Shown: positions 1-8,490, numbered from the stretch's first letter. The stretch: 64,000 bases of DNA from an uncultured Porphyromonas sp. (GCF_915070105.1 NZ_CAJZFJ010000001.1:1-64000), one strand, 5' to 3'. Translations and numbers: made by a program. The notes: a model not told the origin generated them from the letters alone.

Positions 1-30
1 AGATGCTCTAACCGACTGAGCTAAGGAAGA
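1..30 (-). tRNA. tRNA gene, 5' part only (isotype undetermined)
   Basis: On the minus strand the first 30 bases read as a 7-nt acceptor strand (TCTTCCT) followed by T8-A9 and a D arm containing TAGCTCAGTCGGTTAGAGC, the standard tRNA 5' half. The gene runs off the left edge, so the anticodon is not visible. A perfect -7 box lies about 26 bp upstream. The 5' end was set at position 30 from the U8/A9 register. Confidence 0.85.
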
Positions 31-55
31 GTGTTGCTTCACCTGTCTTGCGGTG

Positions 56-87
56 CAAAGGTAATACAACTTCTCCACTCCTGCAAT
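56..87 (-). promoter_or_regulatory. Promoter of the tRNA gene
   Basis: Minus strand carries TACCTTTG (56-63), an exact match to the Bacteroidetes -7 box TAnnTTTG, preceded 20 bp upstream by ATTG (84-87), one mismatch from the -33 TTTG. The spacing and the position just ahead of the tRNA 5' end support it. Confidence 0.6.
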
Positions 88-329
88 ACCTTTACCCGTG
101 TATCCTTTCCTTGGGGATCTGTGTATTGGTGTAACTTCCTTTCTTTTATTTATTTATGTTGTGTGAGATTTTTATGGAAGGTTGGGGGAGGAAAATCCTT
201 GACCTCATTATGAGGGTTCCTTTAGGACTGGAGTCGAGTCTGTGGCGGCTGTACTCACAGAGCGGTGAAGGATAGAGAGGGAAGAGTTATTACATTATGG
301 GAATAGCCTCTGTAATATGCTCTGTATCG

Positions 330-490
330 GACATTCTGAGAGGGGTAGGAGTGGATATATCGAGAAGGGTGTATAGGACACGGTATGAACGCACCCATCA
401 CCTATGTAAGGTGATGGGTGCGTTCATACCGTGTCCTCTCCTGTCACCTTACATAGGTGATTGGGACGAACATTATATGTCCGCTCCTAG
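330..490. repeat. Family B hairpin element, copy 1 (two units)
   Basis: Positions 375-403 and 409-437 are a perfect 29-bp inverted repeat around the 5-nt loop ATGTA; the inner stem is CACCT/AGGTG and the outer arms contain GGTATGAACGC and its complement. A second unit in opposite orientation follows (core 443-461, GTCACCTTACATAGGTGAT, then GACGAACATTATATGTCC). The left flank ACATTCTGAGAGG recurs (as GGCATTCTGAGAGG) beside copy 2 near 21590. Related copies are near 21640, 31036 and 56776. Confidence 0.85.
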
Positions 491-625
491 GGGTATCATG
501 AGTGATGGGTAGGAATGGTGGAATCAGCTCTACTTCTAGTCGCTTAGATATACCGCTAGCCAATGTCTAGTGCGTTATCTTAGAGTGTGATGCAGGGTGG
601 TGGGTACAACCTAAATAGATATTCT

Positions 626-633
626 TACTTTTG
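626..633 (+). promoter_or_regulatory. -7 promoter box upstream of lipoprotein gene
   Basis: TACTTTTG matches TAnnTTTG exactly, about 63 bp before the ATG at 696. No clear -33 element is visible at the expected distance. Confidence 0.5.
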
Positions 634-695
634 TGGTACCACCTCGCAATCCAAACAATAAAGTAAGTACATTAACTTATCAATATCAAAACGAA

Positions 696-1262
696 ATGAG
701 ACTAAAACAAATGGCTCTTGCGCTCCTCCTAGGCGCTTCTACCCTCGCTGTAGCAATCTCCTGTGATAAAAAGAAGGATCCTACGAACCCCTATCCCTTC
801 GACGGAACATATACTGCCACCTCAGTAAAGACTACCCCCAGTACAATCTCTGTACAAGGGACTGAAGTAAACATCCAGGAGCTCTTCCTTGGAGATGCGC
901 TGATGAAGCTCGGTACGATCAACACCATCAAGATCGAGCAGGGTAAGTACGAACTGATTAATAAGGAGGGCAAGACCTTCCCTGGTGCTCAGACACAAGC
1001 TGGAGAGCTAAAGGTCAATGCTAAGGGGACACTCTTCCTGAATCTTACCGGAATGCCTAAGGAGCTATCAATCGGGATTGTGACTCTTCAGGACAAGCGA
1101 CTGATGACAGAGATTACACTCCCCGGATGGTATATCAAGATCTTTGCAGAGATCTATAAGTCCACACGTAAGGTTCCTGATACTGATCCTATCTACCTCG
1201 GCCTAAAAGCTCTCGCAGATGCAAATCAGCGGGTGACAATCAATATCGAGGCTACGAAGTAA
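696..1262 (+). CDS. Hypothetical lipoprotein, 188 aa
   Basis: A 188-residue predicted lipoprotein. The ATG at 696 was chosen over an in-frame upstream GTG because it begins a standard signal peptide: charged start (MRLKQ), hydrophobic stretch, then lipobox AVAISC with the lipidated Cys at residue 23. After the Cys come DKKKDP and a Pro-rich spacer, then a domain opening with FDGTYTATSV, a pattern often seen in small Bacteroidetes beta-barrel-like lipoproteins. No catalytic motif is visible. It has its own -7 box at 626-633 and a hairpin terminator after it, so it is probably monocistronic. Likely envelope-located; molecular role unknown. The coding call is firm; any function would be a guess. 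Confidence 0.85.
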   Translation: MRLKQMALALLLGASTLAVAISCDKKKDPTNPYPFDGTYTATSVKTTPSTISVQGTEVNIQELFLGDALMKLGTINTIKIEQGKYELINKEGKTFPGAQTQAGELKVNAKGTLFLNLTGMPKELSIGIVTLQDKRLMTEITLPGWYIKIFAEIYKSTRKVPDTDPIYLGLKALADANQRVTINIEATK

Positions 1263-1326
1263 CGACCCATAGACAGAAGTTTCTCTCATAGAACGCTGTT
1301 CTTTTTTAGTTATGTTATGCTTTTCA

Positions 1327-1356
1327 AGGAGCAGGTGCAGGGATGTACCTGCTCCT
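1327..1356 (+). terminator. Hairpin terminator after lipoprotein gene
   Basis: AGGAGCAGGT (1327-1336) pairs with ACCTGCTCCT (1347-1356) across a 10-nt loop and is followed by CTTCTTTG. A weaker candidate, AGAAC/GTTCT followed by six T residues, lies at 1290-1307. Confidence 0.55.
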
Positions 1357-1429
1357 CTTCTTTGCTAGTAGGGGAGATGCTAGTTGCTCCTATCCCCTCT
1401 CCCCTCCCGCTAGGTAGCACCAAAAGCCT

Positions 1430-1437
1430 TATCTTTG
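1430..1437 (+). promoter_or_regulatory. -7 promoter box of the three-lipoprotein operon
   Basis: TATCTTTG matches TAnnTTTG, about 105 bp before the ATG at 1543. No -33 match is seen. Confidence 0.5.
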
Positions 1438-1542
1438 TACAGCCCCCTTCGAGGGAAACTGCTCGACCAAGCCCTCTCCCTCGAACAAGTAAATAACCAA
1501 ATTCGGGGAGCCCGTAGCTATGCTCCCCCACCAAGCCTATTT

Positions 1543-2613
1543 ATGGACAAAACCAATCCTATCCTGAGGCTGTCCGGCCTCGCCCTGCTCAGCGCCCTGC
1601 TCGGGGCATGTAGCTCAGAGGCTCCCTTAGTCTCACCCACCATGCCTCCCGCTCCCCCTAGCCATCGCTTGCAGGAGCGCCCCCTAGAGGTAGGGCAGAC
1701 CCGTATCTTTGATCAAGGAGCCTTCCGCTTCTGTACCCTCACGATGAATACCAATGATCAGGTTGCCTCAGTCTCTATCACTGATGGCAAGCTCTCTGTC
1801 ACAGGTCTCGCCTATGGTACGACTCTCATCTCGGTGCGGGATACCCTCACGGATCGTTCTCGTAGCTATGAGTTCTTCATCACAGGGACGCGCCCAGAGA
1901 TGCCCACGGAGCTCTTCGCCTCTCACAATGTAGCTCCTGATGGGGAACATTTCGTGACCACTCAGGATCCAGTCGCCTCTGGTTTCTTCTCCTTTGCAGA
2001 GGCTCAGGCTATCCATGTGGATGGTTACCGTCTGCCTACCTTCCTAGAGTTCCGAGCCCTCTTCCCTTACAATGTCCTATATAACTATGGTCAGGGTGGG
2101 CACTTCACCTATACCGAGCGGATCACCCTCTCAGGTGTGACGAAGCGATATGACGAGACATTCATCTCCACGGGGAAACATGTGGGCTATGCCCTCCGCT
2201 TTGGGAAGAGCAAGAGAGTGGGGGAGGGCTATGCTACTGACAATAGCCAGCTGACAGCCTTCCGCTACGAGTACTCACGGAATGAGGAAGACCCCCGAGG
2301 AGGCTACAGCATGAAGATTACGACACGCTACCTCGGAGAGCAGTTCCATGGTGATATTAGTATGATTGCCTCTGAGGGATTTTGGGCGAGCTTTCGCTGG
2401 GATGATCATACCCTCGTCCTGCCCGCAGCTGGTATCCGAGAGCTCCATGGATTGCCTATCCAGCTTGGGGTGGTAGGTGAATATTGGTCCTCCAGCAAGG
2501 GCTACGACGATCTCTCTGCTACGGCGATGGGCTTCGGAAAGAATGATGCCTCGCATACCATCCATGCTGATCGTATCATGGCTCGCACTGTACGCCTCAT
2601 CAAAGCCAAGTAA
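1543..2613 (+). CDS. Lipoprotein with Ig-like and FISUMP-like domains, 356 aa
   Basis: Predicted 356-residue lipoprotein: hydrophobic signal followed by lipobox LLGAC with Cys at residue 23. Upstream in-frame codons give no signal peptide, so ATG 1543 was chosen. Residues about 45-125 look like a bacterial Ig-like (BIG2-type) domain (SVSITDGKLSVTGLAYGTT). The C-terminal part contains TAFRYEYSR, LVLPAAGIRELHG and GEYWSSSKGYDD, resembling the Fibrobacter-succinogenes-type paralogous domain common in Bacteroidetes surface proteins. First gene of an apparent operon with the two leucine-rich-repeat lipoproteins (40-bp gaps). Probably exposed on the surface; ligand unknown. Domain names are by recognition only and could be refined by a profile search. 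Confidence 0.8.
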   Translation: MDKTNPILRLSGLALLSALLGACSSEAPLVSPTMPPAPPSHRLQERPLEVGQTRIFDQGAFRFCTLTMNTNDQVASVSITDGKLSVTGLAYGTTLISVRDTLTDRSRSYEFFITGTRPEMPTELFASHNVAPDGEHFVTTQDPVASGFFSFAEAQAIHVDGYRLPTFLEFRALFPYNVLYNYGQGGHFTYTERITLSGVTKRYDETFISTGKHVGYALRFGKSKRVGEGYATDNSQLTAFRYEYSRNEEDPRGGYSMKITTRYLGEQFHGDISMIASEGFWASFRWDDHTLVLPAAGIRELHGLPIQLGVVGEYWSSSKGYDDLSATAMGFGKNDASHTIHADRIMARTVRLIKAK

Positions 2614-2653
2614 CCAAACCCTATAAGTCTACTAAGTAAACGAAGACAGATCT

Positions 2654-4399
2654 ATGAAGATAAGTACATCATTTGCCCTATCGGGGCTCTTCCTATTCGC
2701 ATCCTGCCGTGCTGGGGGGGACGAGCCTCAGCCTACCCCTACTCCGGAGGCACCACAGCTATCTCTCACGCTAGGCATAGCCTCTGAGGCCACGACGCTA
2801 AGCCTCTCAGCTACACCGCTAGAATCCTCTGGACAGAGCTACCTAGACCTCAACGCCAATGGGATCAAGGACACAGGGGAGGAGATCACCTCTACAAAGC
2901 ATGACTATACTATACCAAGTGGAATAACTAGCCTAAGGATTTACGGAGCCCTCTCTACGCTTGACCTGACGGGGAGCGCAGTCGTGCAGATCCAAGGAAA
3001 GGGACTTGCCTCGCTGACAGAGATTAAGCTGGCTAAGACCTCTATAACGGACTTGAACTTGGGAGAGATCATCAAGGTGCTCAGCCCAAGTGGAGAGGGT
3101 ACAGTACGTACCCTACATGTCGAGGAGGAGAAACTATCTACTCCGCTCATTCAGAGCCTAGAGGCAAAGGGCTGGAGAATCCTTCGCCCCTCTGGTACAG
3201 CCATTGACCCTAAGGAGCCCACCCTCATCATACGTCTACAACCTAAGGATGGGGCTAAAGATGGGCAGAGCCTCAACTATGAGTTTGGAGTAGCGAAGGG
3301 ACTCTGGCTAGATAAGAACTACAATGGAGTGAAAGACCAGGGAGAAGACCTCCCAGATGGCATGGGCATACTGGAGCATCCACGGAATGGATACCCCTCC
3401 GTCTATATCTTCCATGGTTCTGCCGCTACACTGGATGTATATACCCCTAGTGGCGACGGAGGTGATGACGAAGAGGAGACCGATGAAGGCGAGACAGAGA
3501 CGAATAGCCTCCTGCATCAGTCACCTACAGCTAGTCTAGTGGCGATGGAGGTGAGTCTCGATATATCCCGTTTCCCTATGATAGGTGTCGTTAGCTGGAG
3601 TGAGCAGGGCGGTCTCGTTGCAATCGAGGCCACAGGGGCTAAGCAACTGGTCAATCTAAGTATCGGGCATAACCCTATACGGGAGCTTAATCTCCCTACA
3701 CCCTCTGTCCTACGTACCCTCGTGATCACACAGAGCGAACTGACGAGCCTAGACCTCTCGGCGCAGACCAAGCTACAGACCCTCTCAGCCTCTAAGGGTA
3801 GGCTCCAAAAGATCTCACTGCCGAGAGCCCTTGACCTCACGACACTTAACCTCGCTGATAATAGTCTCACTGAGCTTGATCTGACTGAGCAACCCAATCT
3901 CAAGAATGTACGACTAGAGAATAACCACCTCGCTAAGCTGATCTTCGGTGCACCGAAGTATGAGAACCTAGAGTACCTCAATGCTTCATCGAATAAACTT
4001 GTTAAGCTAGACTTCCGTCCTCTAGTCAAGACTAGACGTATTACGATTAGTCATAATCCTCTGACGGAGGTCCTCTGGCCTCGAGTACTGGATGAACTGC
4101 AGGTAGCCTCTACGGAGCTTACTCTCCTTGACCTCACACCCGTGCAGGGGCAGACCTCTTTCCTACAGAGCCTTGATGCTTCGGACAATCCCAAGCTTCG
4201 GGAGGTTAGGGTGGTAGAGAGCCTCCTCCTCAAGACGCTCAAGCTAAAAGGAACTCCCTCCCTAGATCTAGCTCTGCTAGCCACCTCTCTACCCCAGCTC
4301 TCTGCAGGTAGGGAGGGAAGTCTCTCTATAGAGCTACGACGTCTTAGCCCAGAGCAACAGAGCCAGATCAAGGCTCGTGGCTGGAAGTTCGTTCCGTAG
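2654..4399 (+). CDS. Leucine-rich-repeat surface lipoprotein, 581 aa
   Basis: Predicted lipoprotein: MKISTSFALSGLFLFASC, Cys at residue 18, then a Pro/Thr spacer. Two segments carry a D-x-N-x-N-G-x-x-D-x-G-E motif (LDLNANGIKDTGEE near residue 65; LDKNYNGVKDQGED near residue 223), which resembles a calcium-binding EF-hand-like loop. An acidic stretch (GDGGDDEEETDEGETE, about residues 270-285) separates the N-terminal half from a C-terminal run of leucine-rich repeats (about residues 335-560) of the L..L.ls.n.L..LdL type. Such proteins in Porphyromonas (internalin-J-like) are linked to surface adhesion and biofilm; that role is inference here. Second gene of the three-gene operon. Confidence 0.85.
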   Translation: MKISTSFALSGLFLFASCRAGGDEPQPTPTPEAPQLSLTLGIASEATTLSLSATPLESSGQSYLDLNANGIKDTGEEITSTKHDYTIPSGITSLRIYGALSTLDLTGSAVVQIQGKGLASLTEIKLAKTSITDLNLGEIIKVLSPSGEGTVRTLHVEEEKLSTPLIQSLEAKGWRILRPSGTAIDPKEPTLIIRLQPKDGAKDGQSLNYEFGVAKGLWLDKNYNGVKDQGEDLPDGMGILEHPRNGYPSVYIFHGSAATLDVYTPSGDGGDDEEETDEGETETNSLLHQSPTASLVAMEVSLDISRFPMIGVVSWSEQGGLVAIEATGAKQLVNLSIGHNPIRELNLPTPSVLRTLVITQSELTSLDLSAQTKLQTLSASKGRLQKISLPRALDLTTLNLADNSLTELDLTEQPNLKNVRLENNHLAKLIFGAPKYENLEYLNASSNKLVKLDFRPLVKTRRITISHNPLTEVLWPRVLDELQVASTELTLLDLTPVQGQTSFLQSLDASDNPKLREVRVVESLLLKTLKLKGTPSLDLALLATSLPQLSAGREGSLSIELRRLSPEQQSQIKARGWKFVP

Positions 4400-4439
4400 C
4401 TCCCTCTCTTTATACTCCACTTTCATACAAGCACAACTT

Positions 4440-5435
4440 ATGGATACGAATCACCTATACCGAAGGAGGAGAGGATACCTCGTGGCACTCTCTGTTGCCC
4501 TCCTCCTTACACTCGTTAGTGCCTCTTGTTCCCGCAGAGGACGAACACCCGAGGAGCCTAAGCCCGACCTTGGGATCGTTACGCCACCCAAGCCAATCGA
4601 TCCTCCAGCACCTAAACCCAAACCTCAACCCAAGCCCCGCTTCGAGGGCTGGACTACTCGCCCAGTCCTAGATGAGCAGCAGCCTCACCTCGTCTTCCTT
4701 ACTGGGAGGGCACGAGGGGGAAAGATCCGTTTTTGGGTCGATGCCCCACAGGACAAGCGCAAGGATGTGTGGGTAGACCTCAATAATAATGGCAAGAAGG
4801 ACAAGGGCGAGGAGGTAGAACGCTTTGGAGCGATGAGCTACCACTACTCTGCCCGAGTGATTGATGCTCCCGTGATCACGATCTATGGAGAGGTGTCAGC
4901 CCTAGGCTGCTATGCCAGTGAGCTCTCAGCCCTAGATGCCAGTGGTAATATCCACCTAAAGACGCTCTCCTGCTACCAGAATGCTCTGACGGAGCTCCGC
5001 CTAGGGGAGAACAGCGTCCTAGATGAGCTCGCCTGCGGTGACAACCAGCTAAAGGAGCTTGATGTCACACGCTGTCCCGCCCTTACCCAGCTCTATGTCT
5101 CGGGTAATAGCCTTACGACCCTTGATGTGACAGGATGTACCAAGCTACAGAAGCTGACTTGCTTTGGGAATAAGCTGACGACACTAGACGTCAGTCAGAA
5201 TCCGAGTCTAATGCTCCTACATATCTATCGGAATAAGTTCGCCGAATCAGCCCTTACCCAGCTCTCATCTTCGCTACCTTCGGCTCAGAGTGGAGAGCTT
5301 GTCCTCTATGATGAGCAGGGCGATGAGAACGTGGTGAGTGATGCTGTGATAAGGACTGCCCAGAGGAAGGGTTGGAAGGTCAAGTACTTCCCCAAGGGAT
5401 CTAAGGGGAGTGCTCAGGAATATCCACAGAAGTAA
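4440..5435 (+). CDS. Leucine-rich-repeat surface lipoprotein, 331 aa
   Basis: Start ATG 4440 follows the preceding stop by 40 bp and gives a signal peptide with an Arg-rich n-region and lipobox LVSASC (Cys 30). A Pro/Lys-rich spacer (KPKPQPKP) follows. Residues about 105-120 carry the same motif as the upstream gene (VDLNNNGKKDKGEE). From about residue 160 there are roughly five leucine-rich repeats of the form LxxLxCxxNxLxxLDVxxCxxL, the pattern of internalin-J-type Porphyromonas proteins. It is a shorter paralogue of the 2654 gene and probably sits beside it on the surface. The N-terminal ATG at 4377 overlaps the upstream gene and gives no signal peptide, so it was not used. Confidence 0.85.
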   Translation: MDTNHLYRRRRGYLVALSVALLLTLVSASCSRRGRTPEEPKPDLGIVTPPKPIDPPAPKPKPQPKPRFEGWTTRPVLDEQQPHLVFLTGRARGGKIRFWVDAPQDKRKDVWVDLNNNGKKDKGEEVERFGAMSYHYSARVIDAPVITIYGEVSALGCYASELSALDASGNIHLKTLSCYQNALTELRLGENSVLDELACGDNQLKELDVTRCPALTQLYVSGNSLTTLDVTGCTKLQKLTCFGNKLTTLDVSQNPSLMLLHIYRNKFAESALTQLSSSLPSAQSGELVLYDEQGDENVVSDAVIRTAQRKGWKVKYFPKGSKGSAQEYPQK

Positions 5436-5544
5436 TCTTTTCTCTCTTCCTACTAGGCTCTCGCATCTCTGCTCTCCATGATATAGAGCTTAGTGGTACA
5501 CTATTGTGAGAGGTAGAGGAATGCTCCTCTATCTGTACTCTACG

Positions 5545-5608
5545 GCTCCCAGCCCTCAGACTACGATCCCCTTCTCTCCGAGGTGGGAAGAGTCCGAGGA
5601 CTGGGAGC
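5545..5608 (+). terminator. Hairpin terminator after the lipoprotein operon
   Basis: GCTCCCAGCCCTC (5545-5557) pairs with GAGGACTGGGAGC (5596-5608), 12 of 13 positions matching, across a 38-nt loop. It sits 110 bp past the stop of the last operon gene. The U tract is weak. Confidence 0.45.
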
Positions 5609-5774
5609 TTGGTGTATATAGGGGCATACCTTGGATAGACTTTGTCTAAAGACGGAACTGTGACATATTTACCCTGCTACTCAGCCCTCTAGTGCGAGTG
5701 ATAGGCAGGGAAGCCCTATCCACTCTAGACACACTGGACTGACTATATCCTCAGTCCTATCCTAGGGTGGGGGC

Positions 5775-6093
5775 GACGCATGATCTCTTTTGCACACTTC
5801 ATTCTTTGGCTCTTAGGGGATATTATTTCATGTCCTAGGGAGCCTTAGCCGTATCCCGTTAGCCCCGAGGAGAGCTGTATGCAAGAGCCCTCCCGGGGAG
5901 ATACTTAGAGCGATGTTGTGTACACGTGGGTATACTGTTGTGTACACACGTGTATACTCATCCCTCCTAGGTAGTAGGTCTACGCTGGGTATGTCTAGAG
6001 CTAGGACACGGATACTTCTATCTTCGGGGTATGCTCCTTGACTACATTGCTCTCGCACGGCAGGGATTTCATGAGTCAGCTCTATATCCTAGG
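5775..6093. repeat. Family A dispersed element, copy 1
   Basis: Begins at GACGCATGATCTC and ends near TCATGAGTCAGCTCTAT. Its core (5917-5960) is two tandem 22-bp units, each starting TGTGTACAC. The left core flank ATACTTAGAGCG and right flank CATCCCTCCTAGGTAG are shared with the copy at 30421, and the right-end motif TCATGAGTCAGCTCTAT with the copy at 56319. It carries one unit fewer than those copies. No terminal inverted repeat or transposase was seen. Confidence 0.8.
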
Positions 6094-6135
6094 GGGGAAG
6101 AGTGTAGGGATGTGTGTTTTTTCGTATATATTTTG

Positions 6136-6143
6136 TATGTTTG
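6136..6143 (+). promoter_or_regulatory. -7 promoter box of yicC
   Basis: TATGTTTG matches TAnnTTTG, 25 bp before the yicC ATG at 6169, in an AT-rich stretch. No -33 consensus is evident. Confidence 0.5.
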
Positions 6144-6168
6144 TCTGTATAGAAAAAAGGACAGTTAT

Positions 6169-7056
6169 ATGATATACTCTATGACCGGCTTCGGTAAGGC
6201 TGTGGCTCGCTTCGATACCCGCACCATCACCGTCGCAATCAAGTCTCTCAATAGCAAGCAAGCTGACCTCTCCGTACGTATAGCTTCCGCCTACCGTGAG
6301 GGTGAGCTGGAGCTCCGAGCCCTAATCGCTGATCGTCTACAGCGGGGCAAGATAGACATCTCCATCACGATGGAGGATGATGCCCTAGAGGGTAATGCTG
6401 CCCCCATTAGCAAAGAGGCTCTCCATGGCTATGTCCATCAGCTCCGTGCAATCAACGCAGAGCTAGGGATCGATACCCCTATTGACATCGTCTCTCTCCT
6501 ACGTCTCCCCGGAGTCATGGATAGCGAGAGCGTACGCACCTGCGAGGTGAGCAAGGAGGAATGGGAGGCCGTGCGCCTTGCCACCCTCCAGGCCGTAGAG
6601 GCACTGAATGCCTTCCGAGAGCAGGAGGGGCGTATGCTCTACGAAGTCTGTGCTACTCGTATCGCTAAGATCTCAGAGCTCCTAGGTAAGATTATCATCC
6701 CCGAGGCAGAGCGGATCGCTGCTATTCGTCAGCGTCTGGAGGAGGGGCTTGCCAAGATAGCTCCTGCTGGAGGCTACGATAGCTCCCGCCTAGAGCAGGA
6801 GATGATCTTCTATATAGAGAAGCTGGATATCAATGAGGAGAAGTCCCGTCTAGCACATCACCTAAGCTACTTCCTAGAGGTGCTGGATCAGCCTAACCCA
6901 GGGCAGGGTAAGACCCTCGGCTTCATCGCTCAGGAGATCGGGCGTGAGATCAATACAATGGGCTCTAAGAGTAACCATGCCACTATGCAGCAGCTCGTCG
7001 TACAGATGAAGGACGAACTGGAGCAGATCAAGGAGCAGGTGCTGAATATCCTTTAG
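6169..7056 (+). CDS. yicC: YicC family endoribonuclease, 295 aa
   Basis: Whole-length YicC-family protein: it begins MIYSMTGFGKAVA, continues with KSLNSKQADLSVRI, and ends with the DUF1732-type C-terminus (TLGFIAQEIGREINTMGSKSN, then LKDELEQIKEQVLNI-like). YicC proteins are cytoplasmic endoribonucleases linked to stress survival and small-RNA turnover in enterobacteria; activity in this phylum is inferred. ATG 6169 was chosen because the family starts with this motif; an in-frame upstream ATG at 6031 would add 46 residues running through the family A repeat. It has its own promoter (6136-6143) and a bidirectional terminator after it. Monocistronic here; in many genomes the gene precedes gmk, which is not visible here. 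Confidence 0.93.
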   Translation: MIYSMTGFGKAVARFDTRTITVAIKSLNSKQADLSVRIASAYREGELELRALIADRLQRGKIDISITMEDDALEGNAAPISKEALHGYVHQLRAINAELGIDTPIDIVSLLRLPGVMDSESVRTCEVSKEEWEAVRLATLQAVEALNAFREQEGRMLYEVCATRIAKISELLGKIIIPEAERIAAIRQRLEEGLAKIAPAGGYDSSRLEQEMIFYIEKLDINEEKSRLAHHLSYFLEVLDQPNPGQGKTLGFIAQEIGREINTMGSKSNHATMQQLVVQMKDELEQIKEQVLNIL

Positions 7057-7124
7057 TCCTCTCTTCTTCACTCGCTCTCTGTAGGGAGTGGGTATGGGGA
7101 CAAGCCATAGGTAGCATCCCATCT

Positions 7125-7183
7125 AAGTGAGACGCACCACAGCTAAGACCGTATGAGGGTCTCAGCTGTGGTGCGTCTCACTT
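7125..7183. terminator. Bidirectional hairpin terminator, yicC / accessory lipoprotein
   Basis: Arms 7125-7150 and 7157-7183 pair over about 25 bp with one mismatch around the loop GTATGA. It lies between two convergent genes, so it can serve both. Little U tract. Confidence 0.75.
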
Positions 7184-7219
7184 GTTCTGTGCTTTAGGGA
7201 AGGTGGGGAAGGGAGATGT

Positions 7220-8467
7220 CTATTTCTTGGGTTCGGTAGTCACTCGGACAATGGTATAGTGATCAGAGTTCTCTACGTGGAGGGGGAAGGTGAAGGTCAT
7301 TCGTCCCGTCGTGAGATCGATCGTGCCCTGAGGGGCGATATAGCTCCCAGTCCTCCCGCCGATACTCTCAGTATGATCTTCATCGATCCCCGTATTGCTA
7401 AGTAGCGAGTAGAGGTTGAAGCCATTGACTTGTGTCACCCTATCGAGGAAGGTTGGAGTACGCTTGATCTCAGCGAGGACCCGATCAATGACTGAGGTCT
7501 CGTAGGTGAAGGGGATGACAATAGGATCGGAGGTATAGAGCCCTTGTACGAGGAAGGGGAAGTCCTTCGGAATACCTTCGGAGCGAAGTCCCGTATAGGT
7601 GAGTTGTCCTCTATCGAGGCGGATGTTGTCTAGGGTGACGTTGAAGGTCTCAGGGCTATCACGTTCCCAGCCGATCTCACGAGCAACGGCCATAGACTCC
7701 TCCTGCTGACGAAACTCAAAGTCGTTATTGATTGATAGGGCATACCAGATACGCTTTAGGATGGCATTGAGTCCAAAGGCATTGTAGGAGAAGGTCAGGA
7801 TAGGACGATCTGCCGTGGCGTGCCTGCTGAGCTCCACACGCATGATCTCACTAGAGAGGCTCATTCGCTCCTCCTTGAGGGGAGCATCTGTGGGTCCGTA
7901 GTCATATTCTCCGAAGCCAGCGAAGTCCACCGTCCCCGAGACCGAATGGAAGCCCAGTACTCGGGAGAGGTCGATCCCCTTGGCCTTGTAGCCAGCGATG
8001 AGCTTCTCTTGCTCGGGTGTAGGGCTCCATGACCTTATGGGGGTGACCCGTAGGGTTAGGTCTCCATCTGAGGGGAGTGGGGAGGTGACTCGTAGGGTTG
8101 CTTCTAGGGATTCGGTTAGGGTCTTGAAGTGAGGGGTGATAGAGAGTTCACCCTCGAAGGAGCCCGCAGGGATGGTCACTATCTGGGAGGAGAGACTGAG
8201 AGAGGGAGCTGCTGACCCCTCTAGACTAAAGGATAGGGTCAGAGGTTGCTCTACGGGACGTGTCAGTCGGATGAGGACACGGATAGGACGAGTCTCTAGG
8301 CTGGAGATCGTACCTGACCTCGTCCCATCGCTTAGGGAGAGGTATACCTTATCTTGCCCCGTGTATCTATTGGGGGTGGGAGAGTCCTTACGGCAGGAGG
8401 TGAGACCTAGGGCAAGGAGAGCCAGTAGGGTATATAGGACGGTGGTGATCGGTCTAGTCATATTCAT
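7220..8467 (-). CDS. Accessory lipoprotein of SusC/SusD locus, 415 aa (DUF4929-like)
   Basis: Predicted lipoprotein with lipobox GLTSC (Cys 25). Residues about 45-145 resemble a Calx-beta-like or BACON-adjacent beta-sandwich (PLTLSFSLEGSAAPSLSLSS, IPAGSFEGELSI). The remainder (from ESL...PTPEQEKLIAGYKAKGID) looks like a DUF4929-type C-terminal region found in lipoproteins beside Bacteroidetes SusC/SusD pairs; that family name is from memory. It is the third gene after susC and susD in the same direction, separated from susD by a 118-bp spacer filled by a 9-bp tandem repeat. Likely a surface-exposed ligand-binding partner. ATG 8467 and ATG 8461 are both usable starts. Substrate unknown. Confidence 0.8.
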   Translation of the reverse strand: MNMTRPITTVLYTLLALLALGLTSCRKDSPTPNRYTGQDKVYLSLSDGTRSGTISSLETRPIRVLIRLTRPVEQPLTLSFSLEGSAAPSLSLSSQIVTIPAGSFEGELSITPHFKTLTESLEATLRVTSPLPSDGDLTLRVTPIRSWSPTPEQEKLIAGYKAKGIDLSRVLGFHSVSGTVDFAGFGEYDYGPTDAPLKEERMSLSSEIMRVELSRHATADRPILTFSYNAFGLNAILKRIWYALSINNDFEFRQQEESMAVAREIGWERDSPETFNVTLDNIRLDRGQLTYTGLRSEGIPKDFPFLVQGLYTSDPIVIPFTYETSVIDRVLAEIKRTPTFLDRVTQVNGFNLYSLLSNTGIDEDHTESIGGRTGSYIAPQGTIDLTTGRMTFTFPLHVENSDHYTIVRVTTEPKK

Positions 8468-8490
8468 TGTAGGGGTGATGGGGATGGTAG

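Larger units (their letters stand above)
31..695. other. Intergenic region, tRNA to lipoprotein gene
   Basis: It holds the tRNA promoter (56-87), an AT-rich stretch (about 110-180), a family B hairpin element (about 330-490) and the promoter of the next gene (626-633). The short reading frames here have no recognisable protein character and overlap the hairpin. Confidence 0.6.
5436..6168. other. Intergenic region with a family A element
   Basis: Contains the operon terminator (5545-5608), the family A dispersed element (5775-6093) and the yicC promoter (6136-6143). The minus-strand reading frame across 5828-6058 belongs to the repeat and does not stay in frame in other copies, so no gene is called. 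Confidence 0.6.

Noticed and set aside
1..30. Isotype of the partial tRNA
   Set aside because: The anticodon is outside the window; the 5' half alone does not decide it, although asparagine or a similar isotype would fit.
5917..5960. 22-bp arrays as CRISPR
   Set aside because: Units are directly abutting with no spacers, have only two or three copies, and no cas gene is present.
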